Below, in pieces: positions 23,942 to 33,000 of a stretch of 64,000 nt of DNA (positions are counted from its first letter, which is position 1; each line of letters opens with the position of its first letter). Source of the stretch: an uncultured Lachnospiraceae bacterium (GTDB lineage: Bacteria > Bacillota > Clostridia > Lachnospirales > Lachnospiraceae); the NCBI GenBank assembly GCA_934401915.1, contig CAKRSV010000002.1, positions 186,001 through 250,000 on the forward strand. The letters run 5' to 3'. Both the position numbers and the translations under genes were made by a program. The notes beneath the pieces were generated by a model. It was not told the origin of the DNA. It did not search any database and saw only the letters and a list, made by a program, of their open reading frames with translations.

Positions 23942-24406
23942 TTGGCAGATATGACCAAAGAAGAATTTGCACGATCGATCAAGGCATACACGCTGAATAT
24001 GTACCGGCTGGCCTTTTCCATACTGCGGAATGATCCGGATGCGGAGGACGCCGTCAGCGAGGCGGTGCTGCGCGCATATGAAAAGCGGAGTTCGCTCCGC
24101 AAGGCCGAAAATTTCAAGGGATGGATCCTGCGGATCACGGCGAATGAAGCCGCACGGATTTACCGAAGGAATAAGCGGGTAAGTCCCGTGGAGTGGGAAG
24201 AAAATATGTCCCCGGCGTTTTATGACGAACACCATGAACTGTGGGATGCGGTAATGAAGCTGGAGCAGGGACACCGGGATGTGATCGTGCTGTATTACTA
24301 TGAGCAGTGTTCCTTAAAGGAGATCAGCAGGATCCTGGGATGCCGGGAGGGAACGGTGAAATCCAGACTTTACCGGGCGAGGGAACAGCTGCGCCGGATG
24401 ATTTAA
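23942..24406 (+). CDS. ECF-type RNA polymerase sigma factor
   Basis: 154 residues, TTG start with GGGAGGGAGGAG upstream. Region 2: YRLAFSILRNDPDAEDAVSEAVLRAYEK, followed by FKGWILRITANEAARIYRR. Region 4: DVIVLYYYEQCSLKEISRILGC then REGTVKSRLYRAREQLRRM. These two regions are the complete set for an extracytoplasmic-function sigma factor. The next gene encodes a single-span membrane protein with a cytoplasmic N-terminus, the expected anti-sigma partner. About 200 bases upstream (23735-23941) hold no gene; an autoregulated promoter is likely there but I cannot define it. Confidence 0.92.
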   Translation: MADMTKEEFARSIKAYTLNMYRLAFSILRNDPDAEDAVSEAVLRAYEKRSSLRKAENFKGWILRITANEAARIYRRNKRVSPVEWEENMSPAFYDEHHELWDAVMKLEQGHRDVIVLYYYEQCSLKEISRILGCREGTVKSRLYRAREQLRRMI

Positions 24407-24470
24407 AAGAGGCAGAGATCGAGATTTGTGTCTGGGCGCACCTGGCGCAGATCCGGCATACGCAAAAGCG

Positions 24471-24488
24471 TGCGCAGAAATGAGGTTC
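24471..24488 (+). repeat. Leader motif copy 2
   Basis: TGCGCAGAAATGAGGTTC stands just before the gene at 24492. It is preceded by ATACGCAAAAGCG. Compare copies at 7333-7350 and 42251-42268. Confidence 0.5.
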
Positions 24489-24491
24489 AGG

Positions 24492-26054
24492 ATGCAGAAT
24501 AAAGATTGGGATAACAAGATCAGGAAAATGGCGGCTGCCGAGCAGATGGCAGTGCCGGGGACGATGGAAGAGAAAATAGAACATATTTTACAGACGGATA
24601 GAAAGCATTATTCCGTCCGGAGGACGGTCCTGCTGGTGGCAGCGGGAGCGCTTCTGGTGTCGGGGACAGTGACGGCGTCGGTGGGAGCATACCGGCAGCG
24701 GATGGAAAGCATGAATCACGCGGAGATGGAAAGGTACTATACTCAGCTGCAGGAGGCAAACGTGGGAGCGGATTCCTACAACCGGGAGATGACCGGTACA
24801 GAGAAGCAACGGCTTGCAGAACTGGAAGCAGCCTACGAAGAGCAGGGACTTTTCCCGCAGGGGGAGCTTACCATGCTGAAGACCCCGGAGCAGTATAAAA
24901 AGGGCGTGGGCTTCTATGCGGCGCGGAGCACCTTTTTCTTCCCGGAGGAGGAAATGAGCGATGAGGAGCTGCTCGAATTGATTGACTTCCGGAAGAAGAG
25001 AGATTACAGCCTGCAACAGCTCAATGCAGAAAAAGCGTTGGAGGAAACGGGAGCAGAGCGGGCGCAGGGAGAAATGGCAGAGGAAGAAAGCGCTTCGGAA
25101 ATTCAGACCGCGCAGGAGCAGACGGCGGATCAGCCAGCCTGGAATGGTGCCGGAGAGGGCATGACAGCGTACGAGGGTCAGATGGGGATTCAGTGTATGG
25201 CAGCAGGCGCGGACGGACTTTATCTTGGCGGTTACAACCGGATCGAGTGGGTAGCGGCAGGAAGCGGCGCGCCGGAGACATTTTATGACGGATTTTCCGA
25301 AGAAGTGCAGATATCCTGTCTGTACGAGGCGCAGGACGGAAGCGTCTATGCGGGGGCGCGCTGCTTCACCGGGGAGGAAGAGCAGCCGCAGTGGCAGGCA
25401 GAGATTTATCACTTTGGCAAAGATGGCAGCCTGCAGAACAGCTTCTATGTGGGAGAACGGAAGAGAAACATTGTGGATGGACTTGCAGAGGACGAGGAAG
25501 GCAATCTGTATGTGCACACCAGAATGGCAGAAGAGGGAGAAAATGCGTATCTGCGGATCTATGATAAAGAGGGAAATCTGCGGGGAAGCGTGGCGGATGG
25601 AGCCTGTGTCAGCGCGATGGTGCCCGGTATCGCAAGGGGCAGGGACGGCAGAGTTTATGTGGCATTGAAAGAAAAGGACGGCGACCGGAACGTGCTGGCG
25701 GCGATCGAAAAGGATACCTGGCAGCCGGAGATCATCTGTATATCGGAGAAGGAATCGGACGATTCTGTGGAGATGCCATGGGACGCGATCGGTGTAACGG
25801 CAGACGGCGATTTCGTGTTGTGGAGCTATGACGGCATTGATATTTACCGTATGGGAGAGAAAAAGCCGGTGCGGGCTGTGGAGCAGTGGCAGCTACCCTG
25901 CGGTGTGGAAGGGACACGGTTCGCCTGTCTGGAAGATGGAACGGTGGTGCTGCTGGCGGCAGAGGGAGGAAGCATGAGAACCCTGACAGGCGGCGCGGAG
26001 ATCTGGGAAAGAGATCCGGAGCAGATCCGATTCTATTATGTGGCGCTGCCTTAA
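24492..26054 (+). CDS. Membrane-anchored putative anti-sigma factor with large outer domain
   Basis: 520 residues from ATG 24492. Residues 1-35 are cytoplasmic and short (KIRKMAAAEQMAVPGTMEEK), possibly binding the sigma factor. A single membrane helix follows (TVLLVAAGALLVSGTVTAS). Residues 60-230 are Glu/Gln/Arg-rich and helical, then a Glu-rich linker. From about 230 on there are repeated beta-strand units of the type GLYLGGYNRIEWV, NLYVHTRM and RVYVALKEKDGD, which suggest a beta-propeller sensor domain outside the cell. Co-transcribed with the ECF sigma gene, 85 bases apart. Assignment as anti-sigma is from context. Confidence 0.65.
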   Translation: MQNKDWDNKIRKMAAAEQMAVPGTMEEKIEHILQTDRKHYSVRRTVLLVAAGALLVSGTVTASVGAYRQRMESMNHAEMERYYTQLQEANVGADSYNREMTGTEKQRLAELEAAYEEQGLFPQGELTMLKTPEQYKKGVGFYAARSTFFFPEEEMSDEELLELIDFRKKRDYSLQQLNAEKALEETGAERAQGEMAEEESASEIQTAQEQTADQPAWNGAGEGMTAYEGQMGIQCMAAGADGLYLGGYNRIEWVAAGSGAPETFYDGFSEEVQISCLYEAQDGSVYAGARCFTGEEEQPQWQAEIYHFGKDGSLQNSFYVGERKRNIVDGLAEDEEGNLYVHTRMAEEGENAYLRIYDKEGNLRGSVADGACVSAMVPGIARGRDGRVYVALKEKDGDRNVLAAIEKDTWQPEIICISEKESDDSVEMPWDAIGVTADGDFVLWSYDGIDIYRMGEKKPVRAVEQWQLPCGVEGTRFACLEDGTVVLLAAEGGSMRTLTGGAEIWERDPEQIRFYYVALP

Positions 26055-26216
26055 AAACAGAAATAATTTTGCTCGGTCTGATTTGTCCCTTTCCCTTAAA
26101 GAAAATCTTTCAAAATGTCGATAATAAATTATAGAATTGCAGTCTGGGATGATGAAAAACAGATTGCAGGGAAGAACAGGAAACCCGGTACACGGATGTA
26201 CGAGCGACATAAGGAT

Positions 26217-26831
26217 ATGGTGACAGATATGAAAATTTCAGAAGCAGCAAGTATGTACAGAGCACAGCTCAGCCAGCAGAGAAGCCAGAGAAAGGAATTG
26301 CTCGATCAGAAAGAAAAGCTCGAGAAGCAGACCGGAAACGGTAAGCAGAGCAGCCTTGGCGTGACGCTGGAGCTTTCTGAAGAATATCGGAAGCGGATGC
26401 AGGAGTTACAGGAAAAGATCGACGTTCTGAATGGTGAGATCAAGGAGAATGAAAAGGGGCTGGATCAGATCATTGAGACAGAAGTCGGTATTTTTAATGC
26501 GGAGAACAGCAAGCAGCAGGCAGACGCCATGAAAAAGTACGCCGAGGACATGGCAAAATGTCTTGAGATAGCCAGAAGGATCAGCAACGGCGACAAGGTC
26601 CCCGCTACCGATGAAAAGAAGCTGATGGACTTTAATATGGAAATCTATATGGCTGCCAAGAATATGGCAGTTATGAACATGGATAAGAAACACGAAGAGT
26701 ATGATTCCCTGTGGGGAGAGGAAGAGGAGAAGGAGTACGACGATCCGGAGGAGGTCGCTTCTAATTCGGAAATCAACATTGCGGAACCCGCAGGCACACC
26801 GGTGGATGCTGCCGGGGAGCCGCAGGCATAA
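26217..26831 (+). CDS. Coiled-coil protein of unknown function
   Basis: About 204 residues. From SEAASMYRAQLSQQRSQRKE to QEKIDVLNGEIKENEKGLDQ it is almost entirely heptad-like and rich in Lys, Gln and Glu, so long coiled coils are likely. A second helical segment covers DAMKKYAEDMAKCLEIARRI and YMAAKNMAVMNMDKKHEEY; the C-terminal 40 residues are acidic and disordered. No signal peptide. The start is uncertain: ATG 26217 or 26229 each have only a weak AAGGA site, and the frame is open back to 26115. It may be a structural or phage-like scaffold protein; no homolog is recognised. Confidence 0.6.
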   Translation: MVTDMKISEAASMYRAQLSQQRSQRKELLDQKEKLEKQTGNGKQSSLGVTLELSEEYRKRMQELQEKIDVLNGEIKENEKGLDQIIETEVGIFNAENSKQQADAMKKYAEDMAKCLEIARRISNGDKVPATDEKKLMDFNMEIYMAAKNMAVMNMDKKHEEYDSLWGEEEEKEYDDPEEVASNSEINIAEPAGTPVDAAGEPQA

Positions 26832-26876
26832 GGAAACAAAAAGAAAGAGGCAGGAAGGACGGCTGGCAGGACAGAA

Positions 26877-27443
26877 ATGTTGTTAGACGAGATCAGGGCA
26901 TATCAGCCCTACAATGAGCAGGAAGAAAAGGACAGGGAGCTGATATTGTACAGTCTGGAAACCCAGCCGGATATTTTTACAAGGGAAAACCATCTGGCAC
27001 ACATGACGGCGTCCGCCTGGGTGGTAAACGAGACAAGAGATAAGGTGCTGATGGTATACCATAACATCTATCATTCCTGGTCGTGGCTTGGCGGGCATGC
27101 AGACGGCGAGGAGGATCTGCTGCAGGTGGCGTGCAGGGAGGTCCGGGAGGAAAGCGGGCTTTGCGACGTCCGTCCTGTGACGGAGGACATCTTTTCCCTG
27201 GAAAGCCTGACGGTAGACGGGCACTGGAAAAAGGGCAGCTATGTGTCCTCCCATCTGCATCTGAACGTGACATATCTTCTGGAAGCGGCAGAGTCAGAGC
27301 TGTTATCCGTGAAGCCGGATGAAAACAGCGGCGTCGCCTGGTTTTCGCTGGAAGAAGCGGTGGCGGCATCAACAGAGCCGTGGTTTCAAGAGCATATTTA
27401 TACCAAGCTGAATGAAAAACTGCGGAAAAGGATATGGATGTAA
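26877..27443 (+). CDS. Nudix hydrolase
   Basis: 188 residues with an intact Nudix box GGHADGEEDLLQVACREVREESGL (given in two parts: GGHADGEEDLLQVA and CREVREESGL). This is the GX5EX7REVXEEXG helix-loop-helix that binds magnesium and cleaves nucleoside diphosphates linked to other moieties. The N-terminal part has LAHMTASAWVVNETRDKVLM, typical of the family. The substrate is unknown. It is in line with the coiled-coil gene, 45 bases downstream, and ends in a terminator at 27473-27516. Confidence 0.88.
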   Translation: MLLDEIRAYQPYNEQEEKDRELILYSLETQPDIFTRENHLAHMTASAWVVNETRDKVLMVYHNIYHSWSWLGGHADGEEDLLQVACREVREESGLCDVRPVTEDIFSLESLTVDGHWKKGSYVSSHLHLNVTYLLEAAESELLSVKPDENSGVAWFSLEEAVAASTEPWFQEHIYTKLNEKLRKRIWM

Positions 27444-27472
27444 GGATCCTCAGCAGGACGATATACGGATAG

Positions 27473-27516
27473 AAAGGCGCATTTTGTGAATACATATTCA
27501 TATAAATGCGCTTTTT
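27473..27516 (+). terminator. Terminator overlapping an ARG-box-like palindrome
   Basis: AAAGGCGCATTT 27473-27484 pairs with AAATGCGCTTTT 27504-27515 (one G-U). Its loop contains TGAATACATATTCA at 27487-27500, a 14-base inverted repeat that resembles the Bacillus ArgR/AhrC operator half sites (TGAAT...ATTCA). A second candidate lies further on, TGCATAAAACTGCA around 27560. The argJ gene starts at 27664, so arginine control of the arg unit is plausible. Confidence 0.55.
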
Positions 27517-27663
27517 GTTTATAAAATGCAAAATATAATGTATATTATTTAAAAACATTGCATAAAACTGCACTTGCAATCCGAACTGATTTATTGTATA
27601 TTGATATATAGTCGTTAAAAAGGGAAAAACGATACAAAATCGTGTATCGGAAGGGAAGAGAGC

Positions 27664-28887
27664 ATGAAAGTCATCGAAGGCGGAGTGACCGCAGCAAAAG
27701 GATTTGAAGCAGCCGGTGTGGAAGCTGCGATTAAATATCAGAACAGAAAAGATATGGCGATGGTATACAGTACGGCGCCCTGTACGGCAGCCGGTGTATT
27801 TACCAGCAATGTAGTCAAGGCAGCCCCGGTACTGTGGGACAAAGAGGTAATTGCCCATGCTCCATCCGTACAGGCAGTCGTGGTTAATTCAGGAATCGCC
27901 AATGCCTGCACAGGAAAACAGGGATATGACTGCTGTAAAGAGACAGCAGATAAAGCAGCAGAAGTATTGGGAATCCAGGCAGATGGAGTAATCGTAGCCT
28001 CCACCGGCGTTATTGGCTGGCAGCTTCCGGTTGACCGGATCAAAGCCGGTGTGGAGAAACTGGCAGCAGCAAAGCAGGCTACCTTAGAGGCAGGAACCCA
28101 GGCAGCGGAAGCCATTATGACAACTGACACCGTTTCCAAGCAGGTAGCGGTAACGATAGAGATTGACGGTAAACAGGTTACCGTAGGCGGTATGTGCAAA
28201 GGTTCCGGTATGATCCATCCGAATATGTGCACCATGCTTGGATTTATCACAACGGATATTGCGATTTCCAAGGAACTGCTGCAGGAAGCACTCAGCGAGG
28301 ACGTGGTAGACACCTTTAACATGATCTCGGTAGACGGCGATACATCTACCAACGATACTTTGGTGGTGCTTGCCAACGGACTTGCACAGAATGAAAAGAT
28401 CACGACGAAGAACGATGCCTACTATCAGTTTAAGGAGGCATTGCATTATATTGATACCACCCTGGCTAAGAAAATGGCAGGAGACGGAGAAGGTGCGACA
28501 GCTTTGTTTGAGACGAAGGTTATCCATGCTGCCTCCAAGGAAGAAGCACGTATTTTAAGCAAGTCTGTTGTCTGTTCCAGTCTGACCAAGGCGATGATAT
28601 ACGGTCATGACCCGAATGTGGGCAGGATCATGTGTGCACTGGGGTATTCCGGTGTGCAGTTTGACCCGGAGCAGGTAGATCTGTACTGCGAAAATGATGA
28701 AAAGAAGATTCAGATCTGCAAAGGTGGTCTGCTGACCAATTACAGCGAGGAGGAGGCTTCCGCCGTACTGGCAGCTCCGGAGGTTCGTGTCATCGTGGAC
28801 ATGCACCGGGGCGAAGCAGAGGCAACTGCCTGGGGATGCGACCTGACTTATGATTATGTAAAAATCAATGCGGACTACAGAAGTTAA
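27664..28887 (+). CDS. argJ: Bifunctional ornithine acetyltransferase/N-acetylglutamate synthase
   Basis: 407 residues, full length. It transfers the acetyl group from N-acetylornithine to glutamate, and in the bifunctional form also makes N-acetylglutamate from acetyl-CoA, in cytoplasmic arginine synthesis. The autocleavage site is CKGSGMIHPNMCTMLGF: Thr190 is the nucleophile that splits the precursor into alpha and beta chains. The residue before it is Cys where Ala is usual; I have no evidence this disables it. GDGEGATALFE follows near residue 275. ATG 27664 has a GGAAGGGAAG site. argB follows after a 250-base gap with a palindromic element. Confidence 0.95.
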   Translation: MKVIEGGVTAAKGFEAAGVEAAIKYQNRKDMAMVYSTAPCTAAGVFTSNVVKAAPVLWDKEVIAHAPSVQAVVVNSGIANACTGKQGYDCCKETADKAAEVLGIQADGVIVASTGVIGWQLPVDRIKAGVEKLAAAKQATLEAGTQAAEAIMTTDTVSKQVAVTIEIDGKQVTVGGMCKGSGMIHPNMCTMLGFITTDIAISKELLQEALSEDVVDTFNMISVDGDTSTNDTLVVLANGLAQNEKITTKNDAYYQFKEALHYIDTTLAKKMAGDGEGATALFETKVIHAASKEEARILSKSVVCSSLTKAMIYGHDPNVGRIMCALGYSGVQFDPEQVDLYCENDEKKIQICKGGLLTNYSEEEASAVLAAPEVRVIVDMHRGEAEATAWGCDLTYDYVKINADYRS

Positions 28888-28934
28888 AAGAAGTCTTAAC
28901 ACAAATAATTGGTTTACATAATATTATGGAATAT

Positions 28935-29087
28935 TATAGCTGTGAGTTACGCAAATAAGTAACCAGGCGAAGGACCCTTGGAGGACGCTGGTACTTAGTG
29001 GTTGTTTTTTGACCACTTATGTACCATTGCGTCCGGAACGGAGCGAAAGCGCGTCCGAGATGGTTCTTATTTGGGTAACTCACTATA
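28935..29087. repeat. 150-bp palindromic element (MITE- or REP-like)
   Basis: The outer arms are TATAG-C-TGTGAGTTACGCAAATAAG (28935-28959) and CTTATTTGGGTAACTCACTATA (29066-29087), pairing with a few bulges. Inside is a second hairpin: GGACGC 28983-28988 with 29029-29034, GGTAC 28990-28994 with 29021-29025, and AGTGGT 28997-29002 with 29012-29017. The remainder is GC-rich (CGGAACGGAGCGAAAGCGCG). No protein fits. It looks like an inserted palindromic repeat, or a structured RNA, between argJ and argB. Confidence 0.65.
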
Positions 29088-29138
29088 TATGAAAATAATT
29101 TGCGAAAGAACATATTCATAATAGAAACGAGGTTTATC

Positions 29139-30032
29139 ATGGAACAGAAGGAAATGGACAAAATTCTCGGAAAAGCGGAGGTCCTGATCGAAGCGCTTCC
29201 CTATATCCAGAAATTCAACCGTAAGATTATCGTAGTAAAATATGGCGGCAGTGCCATGAGCAATGAAGAGTTACAGAAGAACGTCATCAAGGACGTTACC
29301 CTGTTGAAGTTAGTTGGTTTCAAACCGATCATCGTACACGGCGGCGGTAAGGAGATCAGCCGTTGGGTAGGCAAGGTTGGCAAAGAAGCAAAGTTCGTCA
29401 ACGGACTGCGTGTGACCGATGAAGAGACTATGGAAATTGCAGAAATGGTTCTGAATAAAGTAAACAAGAACCTGGTCCGTATGGTAGAGGAACTGGGGGT
29501 TAAGGCAGTCGGTATCAGCGGCAAGGACGCCCGTCTGTTACAGTGCGACAAGAAGTATTCGAACGGTGAGGACATTGGTTTTGTAGGAGATATCAAGAAG
29601 GTCGATCCGCAGGTATTGTACGACCTGCTGGAGAAGGACTTTCTCCCGATCGTAGCGCCGATCGGACTGGACGATGAATTCAATACTTATAATATCAATG
29701 CAGACGATGCTGCCTGTGCCATTGCAAAAGCAGTAGGTGCCGACAAGCTGGTATTCCTGACAGACATTGAAGGACTTTACAAGGACATCAATGATAAGTC
29801 CAGCTTCATTTCCCGTCTGACCGCTTCCCAGGCAGATGAGCTGATCGTCAGCGGCTGTATCGGCGGCGGTATGCTCCCGAAGCTGAACAACTGTACCGCA
29901 GCGATCAAAGAGGGCGTAAACAGAGTCCATATCCTGGACGGGCGAATCGCACACTGCCTGCTTCTGGAAATCTTTACGAATCATGGTATCGGGACGGCGA
30001 TCATCCGCGACCATGAAGAGATGGCAGAATAG
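29139..30032 (+). CDS. argB: Acetylglutamate kinase
   Basis: 297 residues from ATG 29139, where GAGG stands seven bases upstream; an in-frame start at 29100 is not needed. It phosphorylates N-acetylglutamate with ATP, the second step of arginine synthesis. Motifs: [11 protein letters not shown] (ATP loop), [11 protein letters not shown] (substrate), [13 protein letters not shown], and [11 protein letters not shown]. The C-terminal [11 protein letters not shown] and [11 protein letters not shown] are typical of arginine-sensitive forms. The N-terminal helix before [13 protein letters not shown] is the arginine-feedback region. Codons here are notably GC-rich at third positions compared with the 8-14 kb region. 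Confidence 0.97.
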   Translation: MEQKEMDKILGKAEVLIEALPYIQKFNRKIIVVKYGGSAMSNEELQKNVIKDVTLLKLVGFKPIIVHGGGKEISRWVGKVGKEAKFVNGLRVTDEETMEIAEMVLNKVNKNLVRMVEELGVKAVGISGKDARLLQCDKKYSNGEDIGFVGDIKKVDPQVLYDLLEKDFLPIVAPIGLDDEFNTYNINADDAACAIAKAVGADKLVFLTDIEGLYKDINDKSSFISRLTASQADELIVSGCIGGGMLPKLNNCTAAIKEGVNRVHILDGRIAHCLLLEIFTNHGIGTAIIRDHEEMAE

Positions 30033-30100
30033 AAAGAAAAAGAGAAGAGCGTACCTGCGGTGTTACGCCGCGGAGGATGGAAAGGCATGGTTAGCAGAGA

Positions 30101-31306
30101 ATGAGCGAATTGATGAGCAGTTATATTGACGAGGCAGAGAAAGCGTTATTACATACCTACAATCGTTACCAGGTTGTTTTTGAAAAGGGTGAGGGCGTTC
30201 ATCTGTATGATATGGATGGAAAAGAGTATTTGGACTTTGTATCCGGTATCGCGGTATTTGCCTTGGGATATCAGAATCAGGAGTACAATGATGCGTTAAA
30301 GGCGCAGATCGACAAGATCATCCATACTTCGAATTACTATTATAATATCCCGGCGATCGAGGCGGCGAAGAAAATCAAGGAAATCTCCGGTATGGACCGG
30401 GTTTTCTTTACCAACAGCGGTGCCGAGGCAATCGAGGGGGCAATTAAAACTGCCAGAAAATATGCTTATCTGAAAGATGGCACAACAGACCATGAGATCA
30501 TTGCCATGAATCATTCGTTCCACGGCAGAACCATGGGGGCGCTGTCCATCACAGGCAATCCCCATTACAGGGAAGCCTTCGAGCCAATGATCGGCAATAT
30601 CAAGTTTGCTGACCTGAACGATTTTGACAGCGTGCTTGCCCAGGTAACCGATAAGACCTGCGCCATCATCCTGGAAACCGTGCAGGGCGAGGGTGGTATC
30701 TATCCGGCAACAGAGGACTTTTTACAGAAGGTAAGAAAGCTGTGTGATGAGAAAGACATCCTGATGATCTTAGATGAAATCCAGTGCGGTATGGGACGTA
30801 CCGGAACGATGTTTGCATGGCAGAGATATGGCATCAAACCGGATGTGATGACAACGGCAAAGGCACTTGGCTGCGGCGTGCCGGTAGGAGCTTTCCTGAT
30901 GACCGAGAAGGTAGGAGCCCATTCACTGGCAGCAGGCGACCACGGAACGACTTACGGTGGCAATCCACTGGCTTGTGCCGCGATTTGTAAGGTCATTGAG
31001 CTGTTTGAGAAGCAGAATGTACTGGAGAATGTAAAGGTAGTCGGTGATTACCTTGGAAAACGTCTGGACGAGCTGGTAGAGGAATTCGACTGTGTAGAGA
31101 CAAGACGTGGTATCGGCATGATGCAGGGACTTGTGTTTAACAGACCAGTAGGCGATATTATCGTCAAAGCGATGGAGAACGGACTGATTCTCATCAATGC
31201 GGGAACCAATATCATCCGTTTTGTACCATCTCTTGTTATTACAAAGGAAAATGTAGACGAGATGATGGAAATACTCCGTAAGAGTATGAAGGAAATATTA
31301 GATTAA
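30101..31306 (+). CDS. argD: Acetylornithine transaminase
   Basis: 401 residues. A class III pyridoxal-phosphate aminotransferase: FTNSGAEAIEGAIKTARK binds the cofactor phosphate, NHSFHGRTMGALS and ILDEIQCGMGRTG with the cofactor aspartate are present, and the Schiff-base lysine is K254 in TTAKALGCGVPVG. It converts N-acetylglutamate semialdehyde to N-acetylornithine. It lies 68 bases after argB. An in-frame ATG at 30113 is a possible alternative start. argC and argF are not in the window, so the pathway is split or they lie elsewhere. Confidence 0.95.
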   Translation: MSELMSSYIDEAEKALLHTYNRYQVVFEKGEGVHLYDMDGKEYLDFVSGIAVFALGYQNQEYNDALKAQIDKIIHTSNYYYNIPAIEAAKKIKEISGMDRVFFTNSGAEAIEGAIKTARKYAYLKDGTTDHEIIAMNHSFHGRTMGALSITGNPHYREAFEPMIGNIKFADLNDFDSVLAQVTDKTCAIILETVQGEGGIYPATEDFLQKVRKLCDEKDILMILDEIQCGMGRTGTMFAWQRYGIKPDVMTTAKALGCGVPVGAFLMTEKVGAHSLAAGDHGTTYGGNPLACAAICKVIELFEKQNVLENVKVVGDYLGKRLDELVEEFDCVETRRGIGMMQGLVFNRPVGDIIVKAMENGLILINAGTNIIRFVPSLVITKENVDEMMEILRKSMKEILD

Positions 31307-31318
31307 AGGAGAAAGATA

Positions 31319-32872
31319 GTGACTCTGAAAAAGAGATTAGGTATGATTCTGGCGATCGCGGCCGTTGCGGCGGGCGTTTATGGCGTAGGAAAAGCCGGGA
31401 TCACGATAAAGCAGACAGAGGAGACGACGGAAGAAGATTCCCTTTTGGGGCATCGGGAGACACTGTACCTTTGGTACACCGACGAAGCGCTGACCGATTA
31501 CCTCGGAAGTGTGGCGCTGTCTTACAGCGAATCGCAGGACGAGGTGCGTGTCGTTCCGGTATATACATCGGGACTGGAATATCTGGAAACGATCAATCAG
31601 GCGTCGCTCAATTCCGATCAGGCGCCGGATCTTTATCTGATCAGCAACGACGCGCTGGAAAAGGCATATCTTGGCGGACTTGCCTCGGAGCTGCAGACGC
31701 CGGATGGCGCAAGACCGGGAGAAGAGGTTTTTCCGGAGACGGCAGTGCATGCGGTGACTTATCAGGATAAGATGATCGCATATCCGTTTTCTTATGAGAC
31801 AAGCTGCCTGCTTTTTAACAGGACTTATCTGGAGGACTGGGCGAGAGCGCAGATAGAGGCGGAAGCGGATACTGCGGCGGGAGAAGAAGCCCAGGAGCAG
31901 ATCGATAACGGGGAGAATGTTCCGCAGGAAGAGGCGGAGCAGGATGAAAGCGCCGGGGCAGCCGCACCGGAGGATGCGGGACAGGTGACGAACGTTCCGG
32001 ATGAGGAGGCAGTGAACGCCAGAGTGGAAGAGGCGTTGCCGGAGATCATCGATGATATCTTGTCCTTTGCGGATGTGTACGACGCGCCGGAGCAGGTAGA
32101 AGCGGTCTTTAAGTGGGATGTCTCGGATATCTTTTACAATTATTTCTTTGTGGGCGATGCGATCGACGTCGGCGGCGTGAACGGAGACCAGGCGGATTCC
32201 ATCTGTATCTACAATGAGGATGCGATAAGGTGTATGCGGGTTTACCAGAGCCTGAACCAGTTCTTTTCGATCGACACGAAGGAGATCAGCTATGCGGGCG
32301 TGTTGCAGGATTTTATAGACGGAAAGATCGTCTACACGGTGGCAACCTCCGACGCGCTTGCGAAGATCGAGGCGGCGAAAGCAGAGGGAAACTTTGCGTA
32401 TGATTATCAGGTGGTCACACTGCCGGATGTGAGCGCGGAGTTAAAGTCGGCGTCGCTTTCCGTGACACAGAGTCTGGTGGTCAACGGCTATTCGTCGAAG
32501 AAGGATCTGGCGAACGATTTTGCGGTCTATCTCACGGAGGGCAATACGGACGATCTGTATACAAGAGCGGGCAAACTTCCGGTGTACACGCAGGGAACGC
32601 TCTATGAGGATGCGAACCTTGCCGCGTTTCAGAAGGAATATGCGGTTTCCGTGCCGATGCCAAAGATGATCGAGACAAGCAATTTCTGGGTAGAGCTTGA
32701 GATCGCCTTTGCCAAGATCTGGGACGGAGAGGATGCAAACAAGGACCTCAAAGCGCTTTCCGAGAAGATCATGGGACAGGTGCTCGGCGAGGAATATACG
32801 GAGGACTATCTGGATGTTCCGGTCGAGGAGAGCCATGACAGCGAAGAAGGCGATATGCCGGAGAGCGAATAA
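31319..32872 (+). CDS. Extracellular solute-binding protein (ABC type)
   Basis: 517 residues from a GTG with AAAGGAGAAAG upstream, 12 bases after argD. An N-terminal hydrophobic segment (MILAIAAVAAGVYGVGKAG) anchors or exports it; no lipobox cysteine is evident. The fold is that of family-1 sugar-binding proteins: LYLWYTDEALTDYL, PDLYLISNDALEKAY, YPFSYETSCLLFNRTYLEDW. An insert at about residues 180-250 is Glu/Ala/Gln-rich and low complexity, not usual in the family. No permease or ATPase gene is near, so it is an orphan binding protein or has a different role. A terminator follows at 32919. Confidence 0.8.
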   Translation: MTLKKRLGMILAIAAVAAGVYGVGKAGITIKQTEETTEEDSLLGHRETLYLWYTDEALTDYLGSVALSYSESQDEVRVVPVYTSGLEYLETINQASLNSDQAPDLYLISNDALEKAYLGGLASELQTPDGARPGEEVFPETAVHAVTYQDKMIAYPFSYETSCLLFNRTYLEDWARAQIEAEADTAAGEEAQEQIDNGENVPQEEAEQDESAGAAAPEDAGQVTNVPDEEAVNARVEEALPEIIDDILSFADVYDAPEQVEAVFKWDVSDIFYNYFFVGDAIDVGGVNGDQADSICIYNEDAIRCMRVYQSLNQFFSIDTKEISYAGVLQDFIDGKIVYTVATSDALAKIEAAKAEGNFAYDYQVVTLPDVSAELKSASLSVTQSLVVNGYSSKKDLANDFAVYLTEGNTDDLYTRAGKLPVYTQGTLYEDANLAAFQKEYAVSVPMPKMIETSNFWVELEIAFAKIWDGEDANKDLKALSEKIMGQVLGEEYTEDYLDVPVEESHDSEEGDMPESE

Positions 32873-32918
32873 ACGCTGTGACGTAACGTCGGAATAAAAA
32901 AGTGAAAATGAGGATATG

Positions 32919-32956
32919 ATAAGACAAGGCAGAGAGTGCTTTGTCTTATTTTTTTC
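32919..32956 (+). terminator. Intrinsic terminator
   Basis: ATAAGACAA 32919-32927 pairs with TTGTCTTAT 32941-32949, followed by seven T's. It ends the solute-binding protein gene (stop at 32872). Confidence 0.85.
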
Positions 32957-33000
32957 TGATGCACACAAACGCATATGGCGGGAGAACGGAAGGAGAGCTT

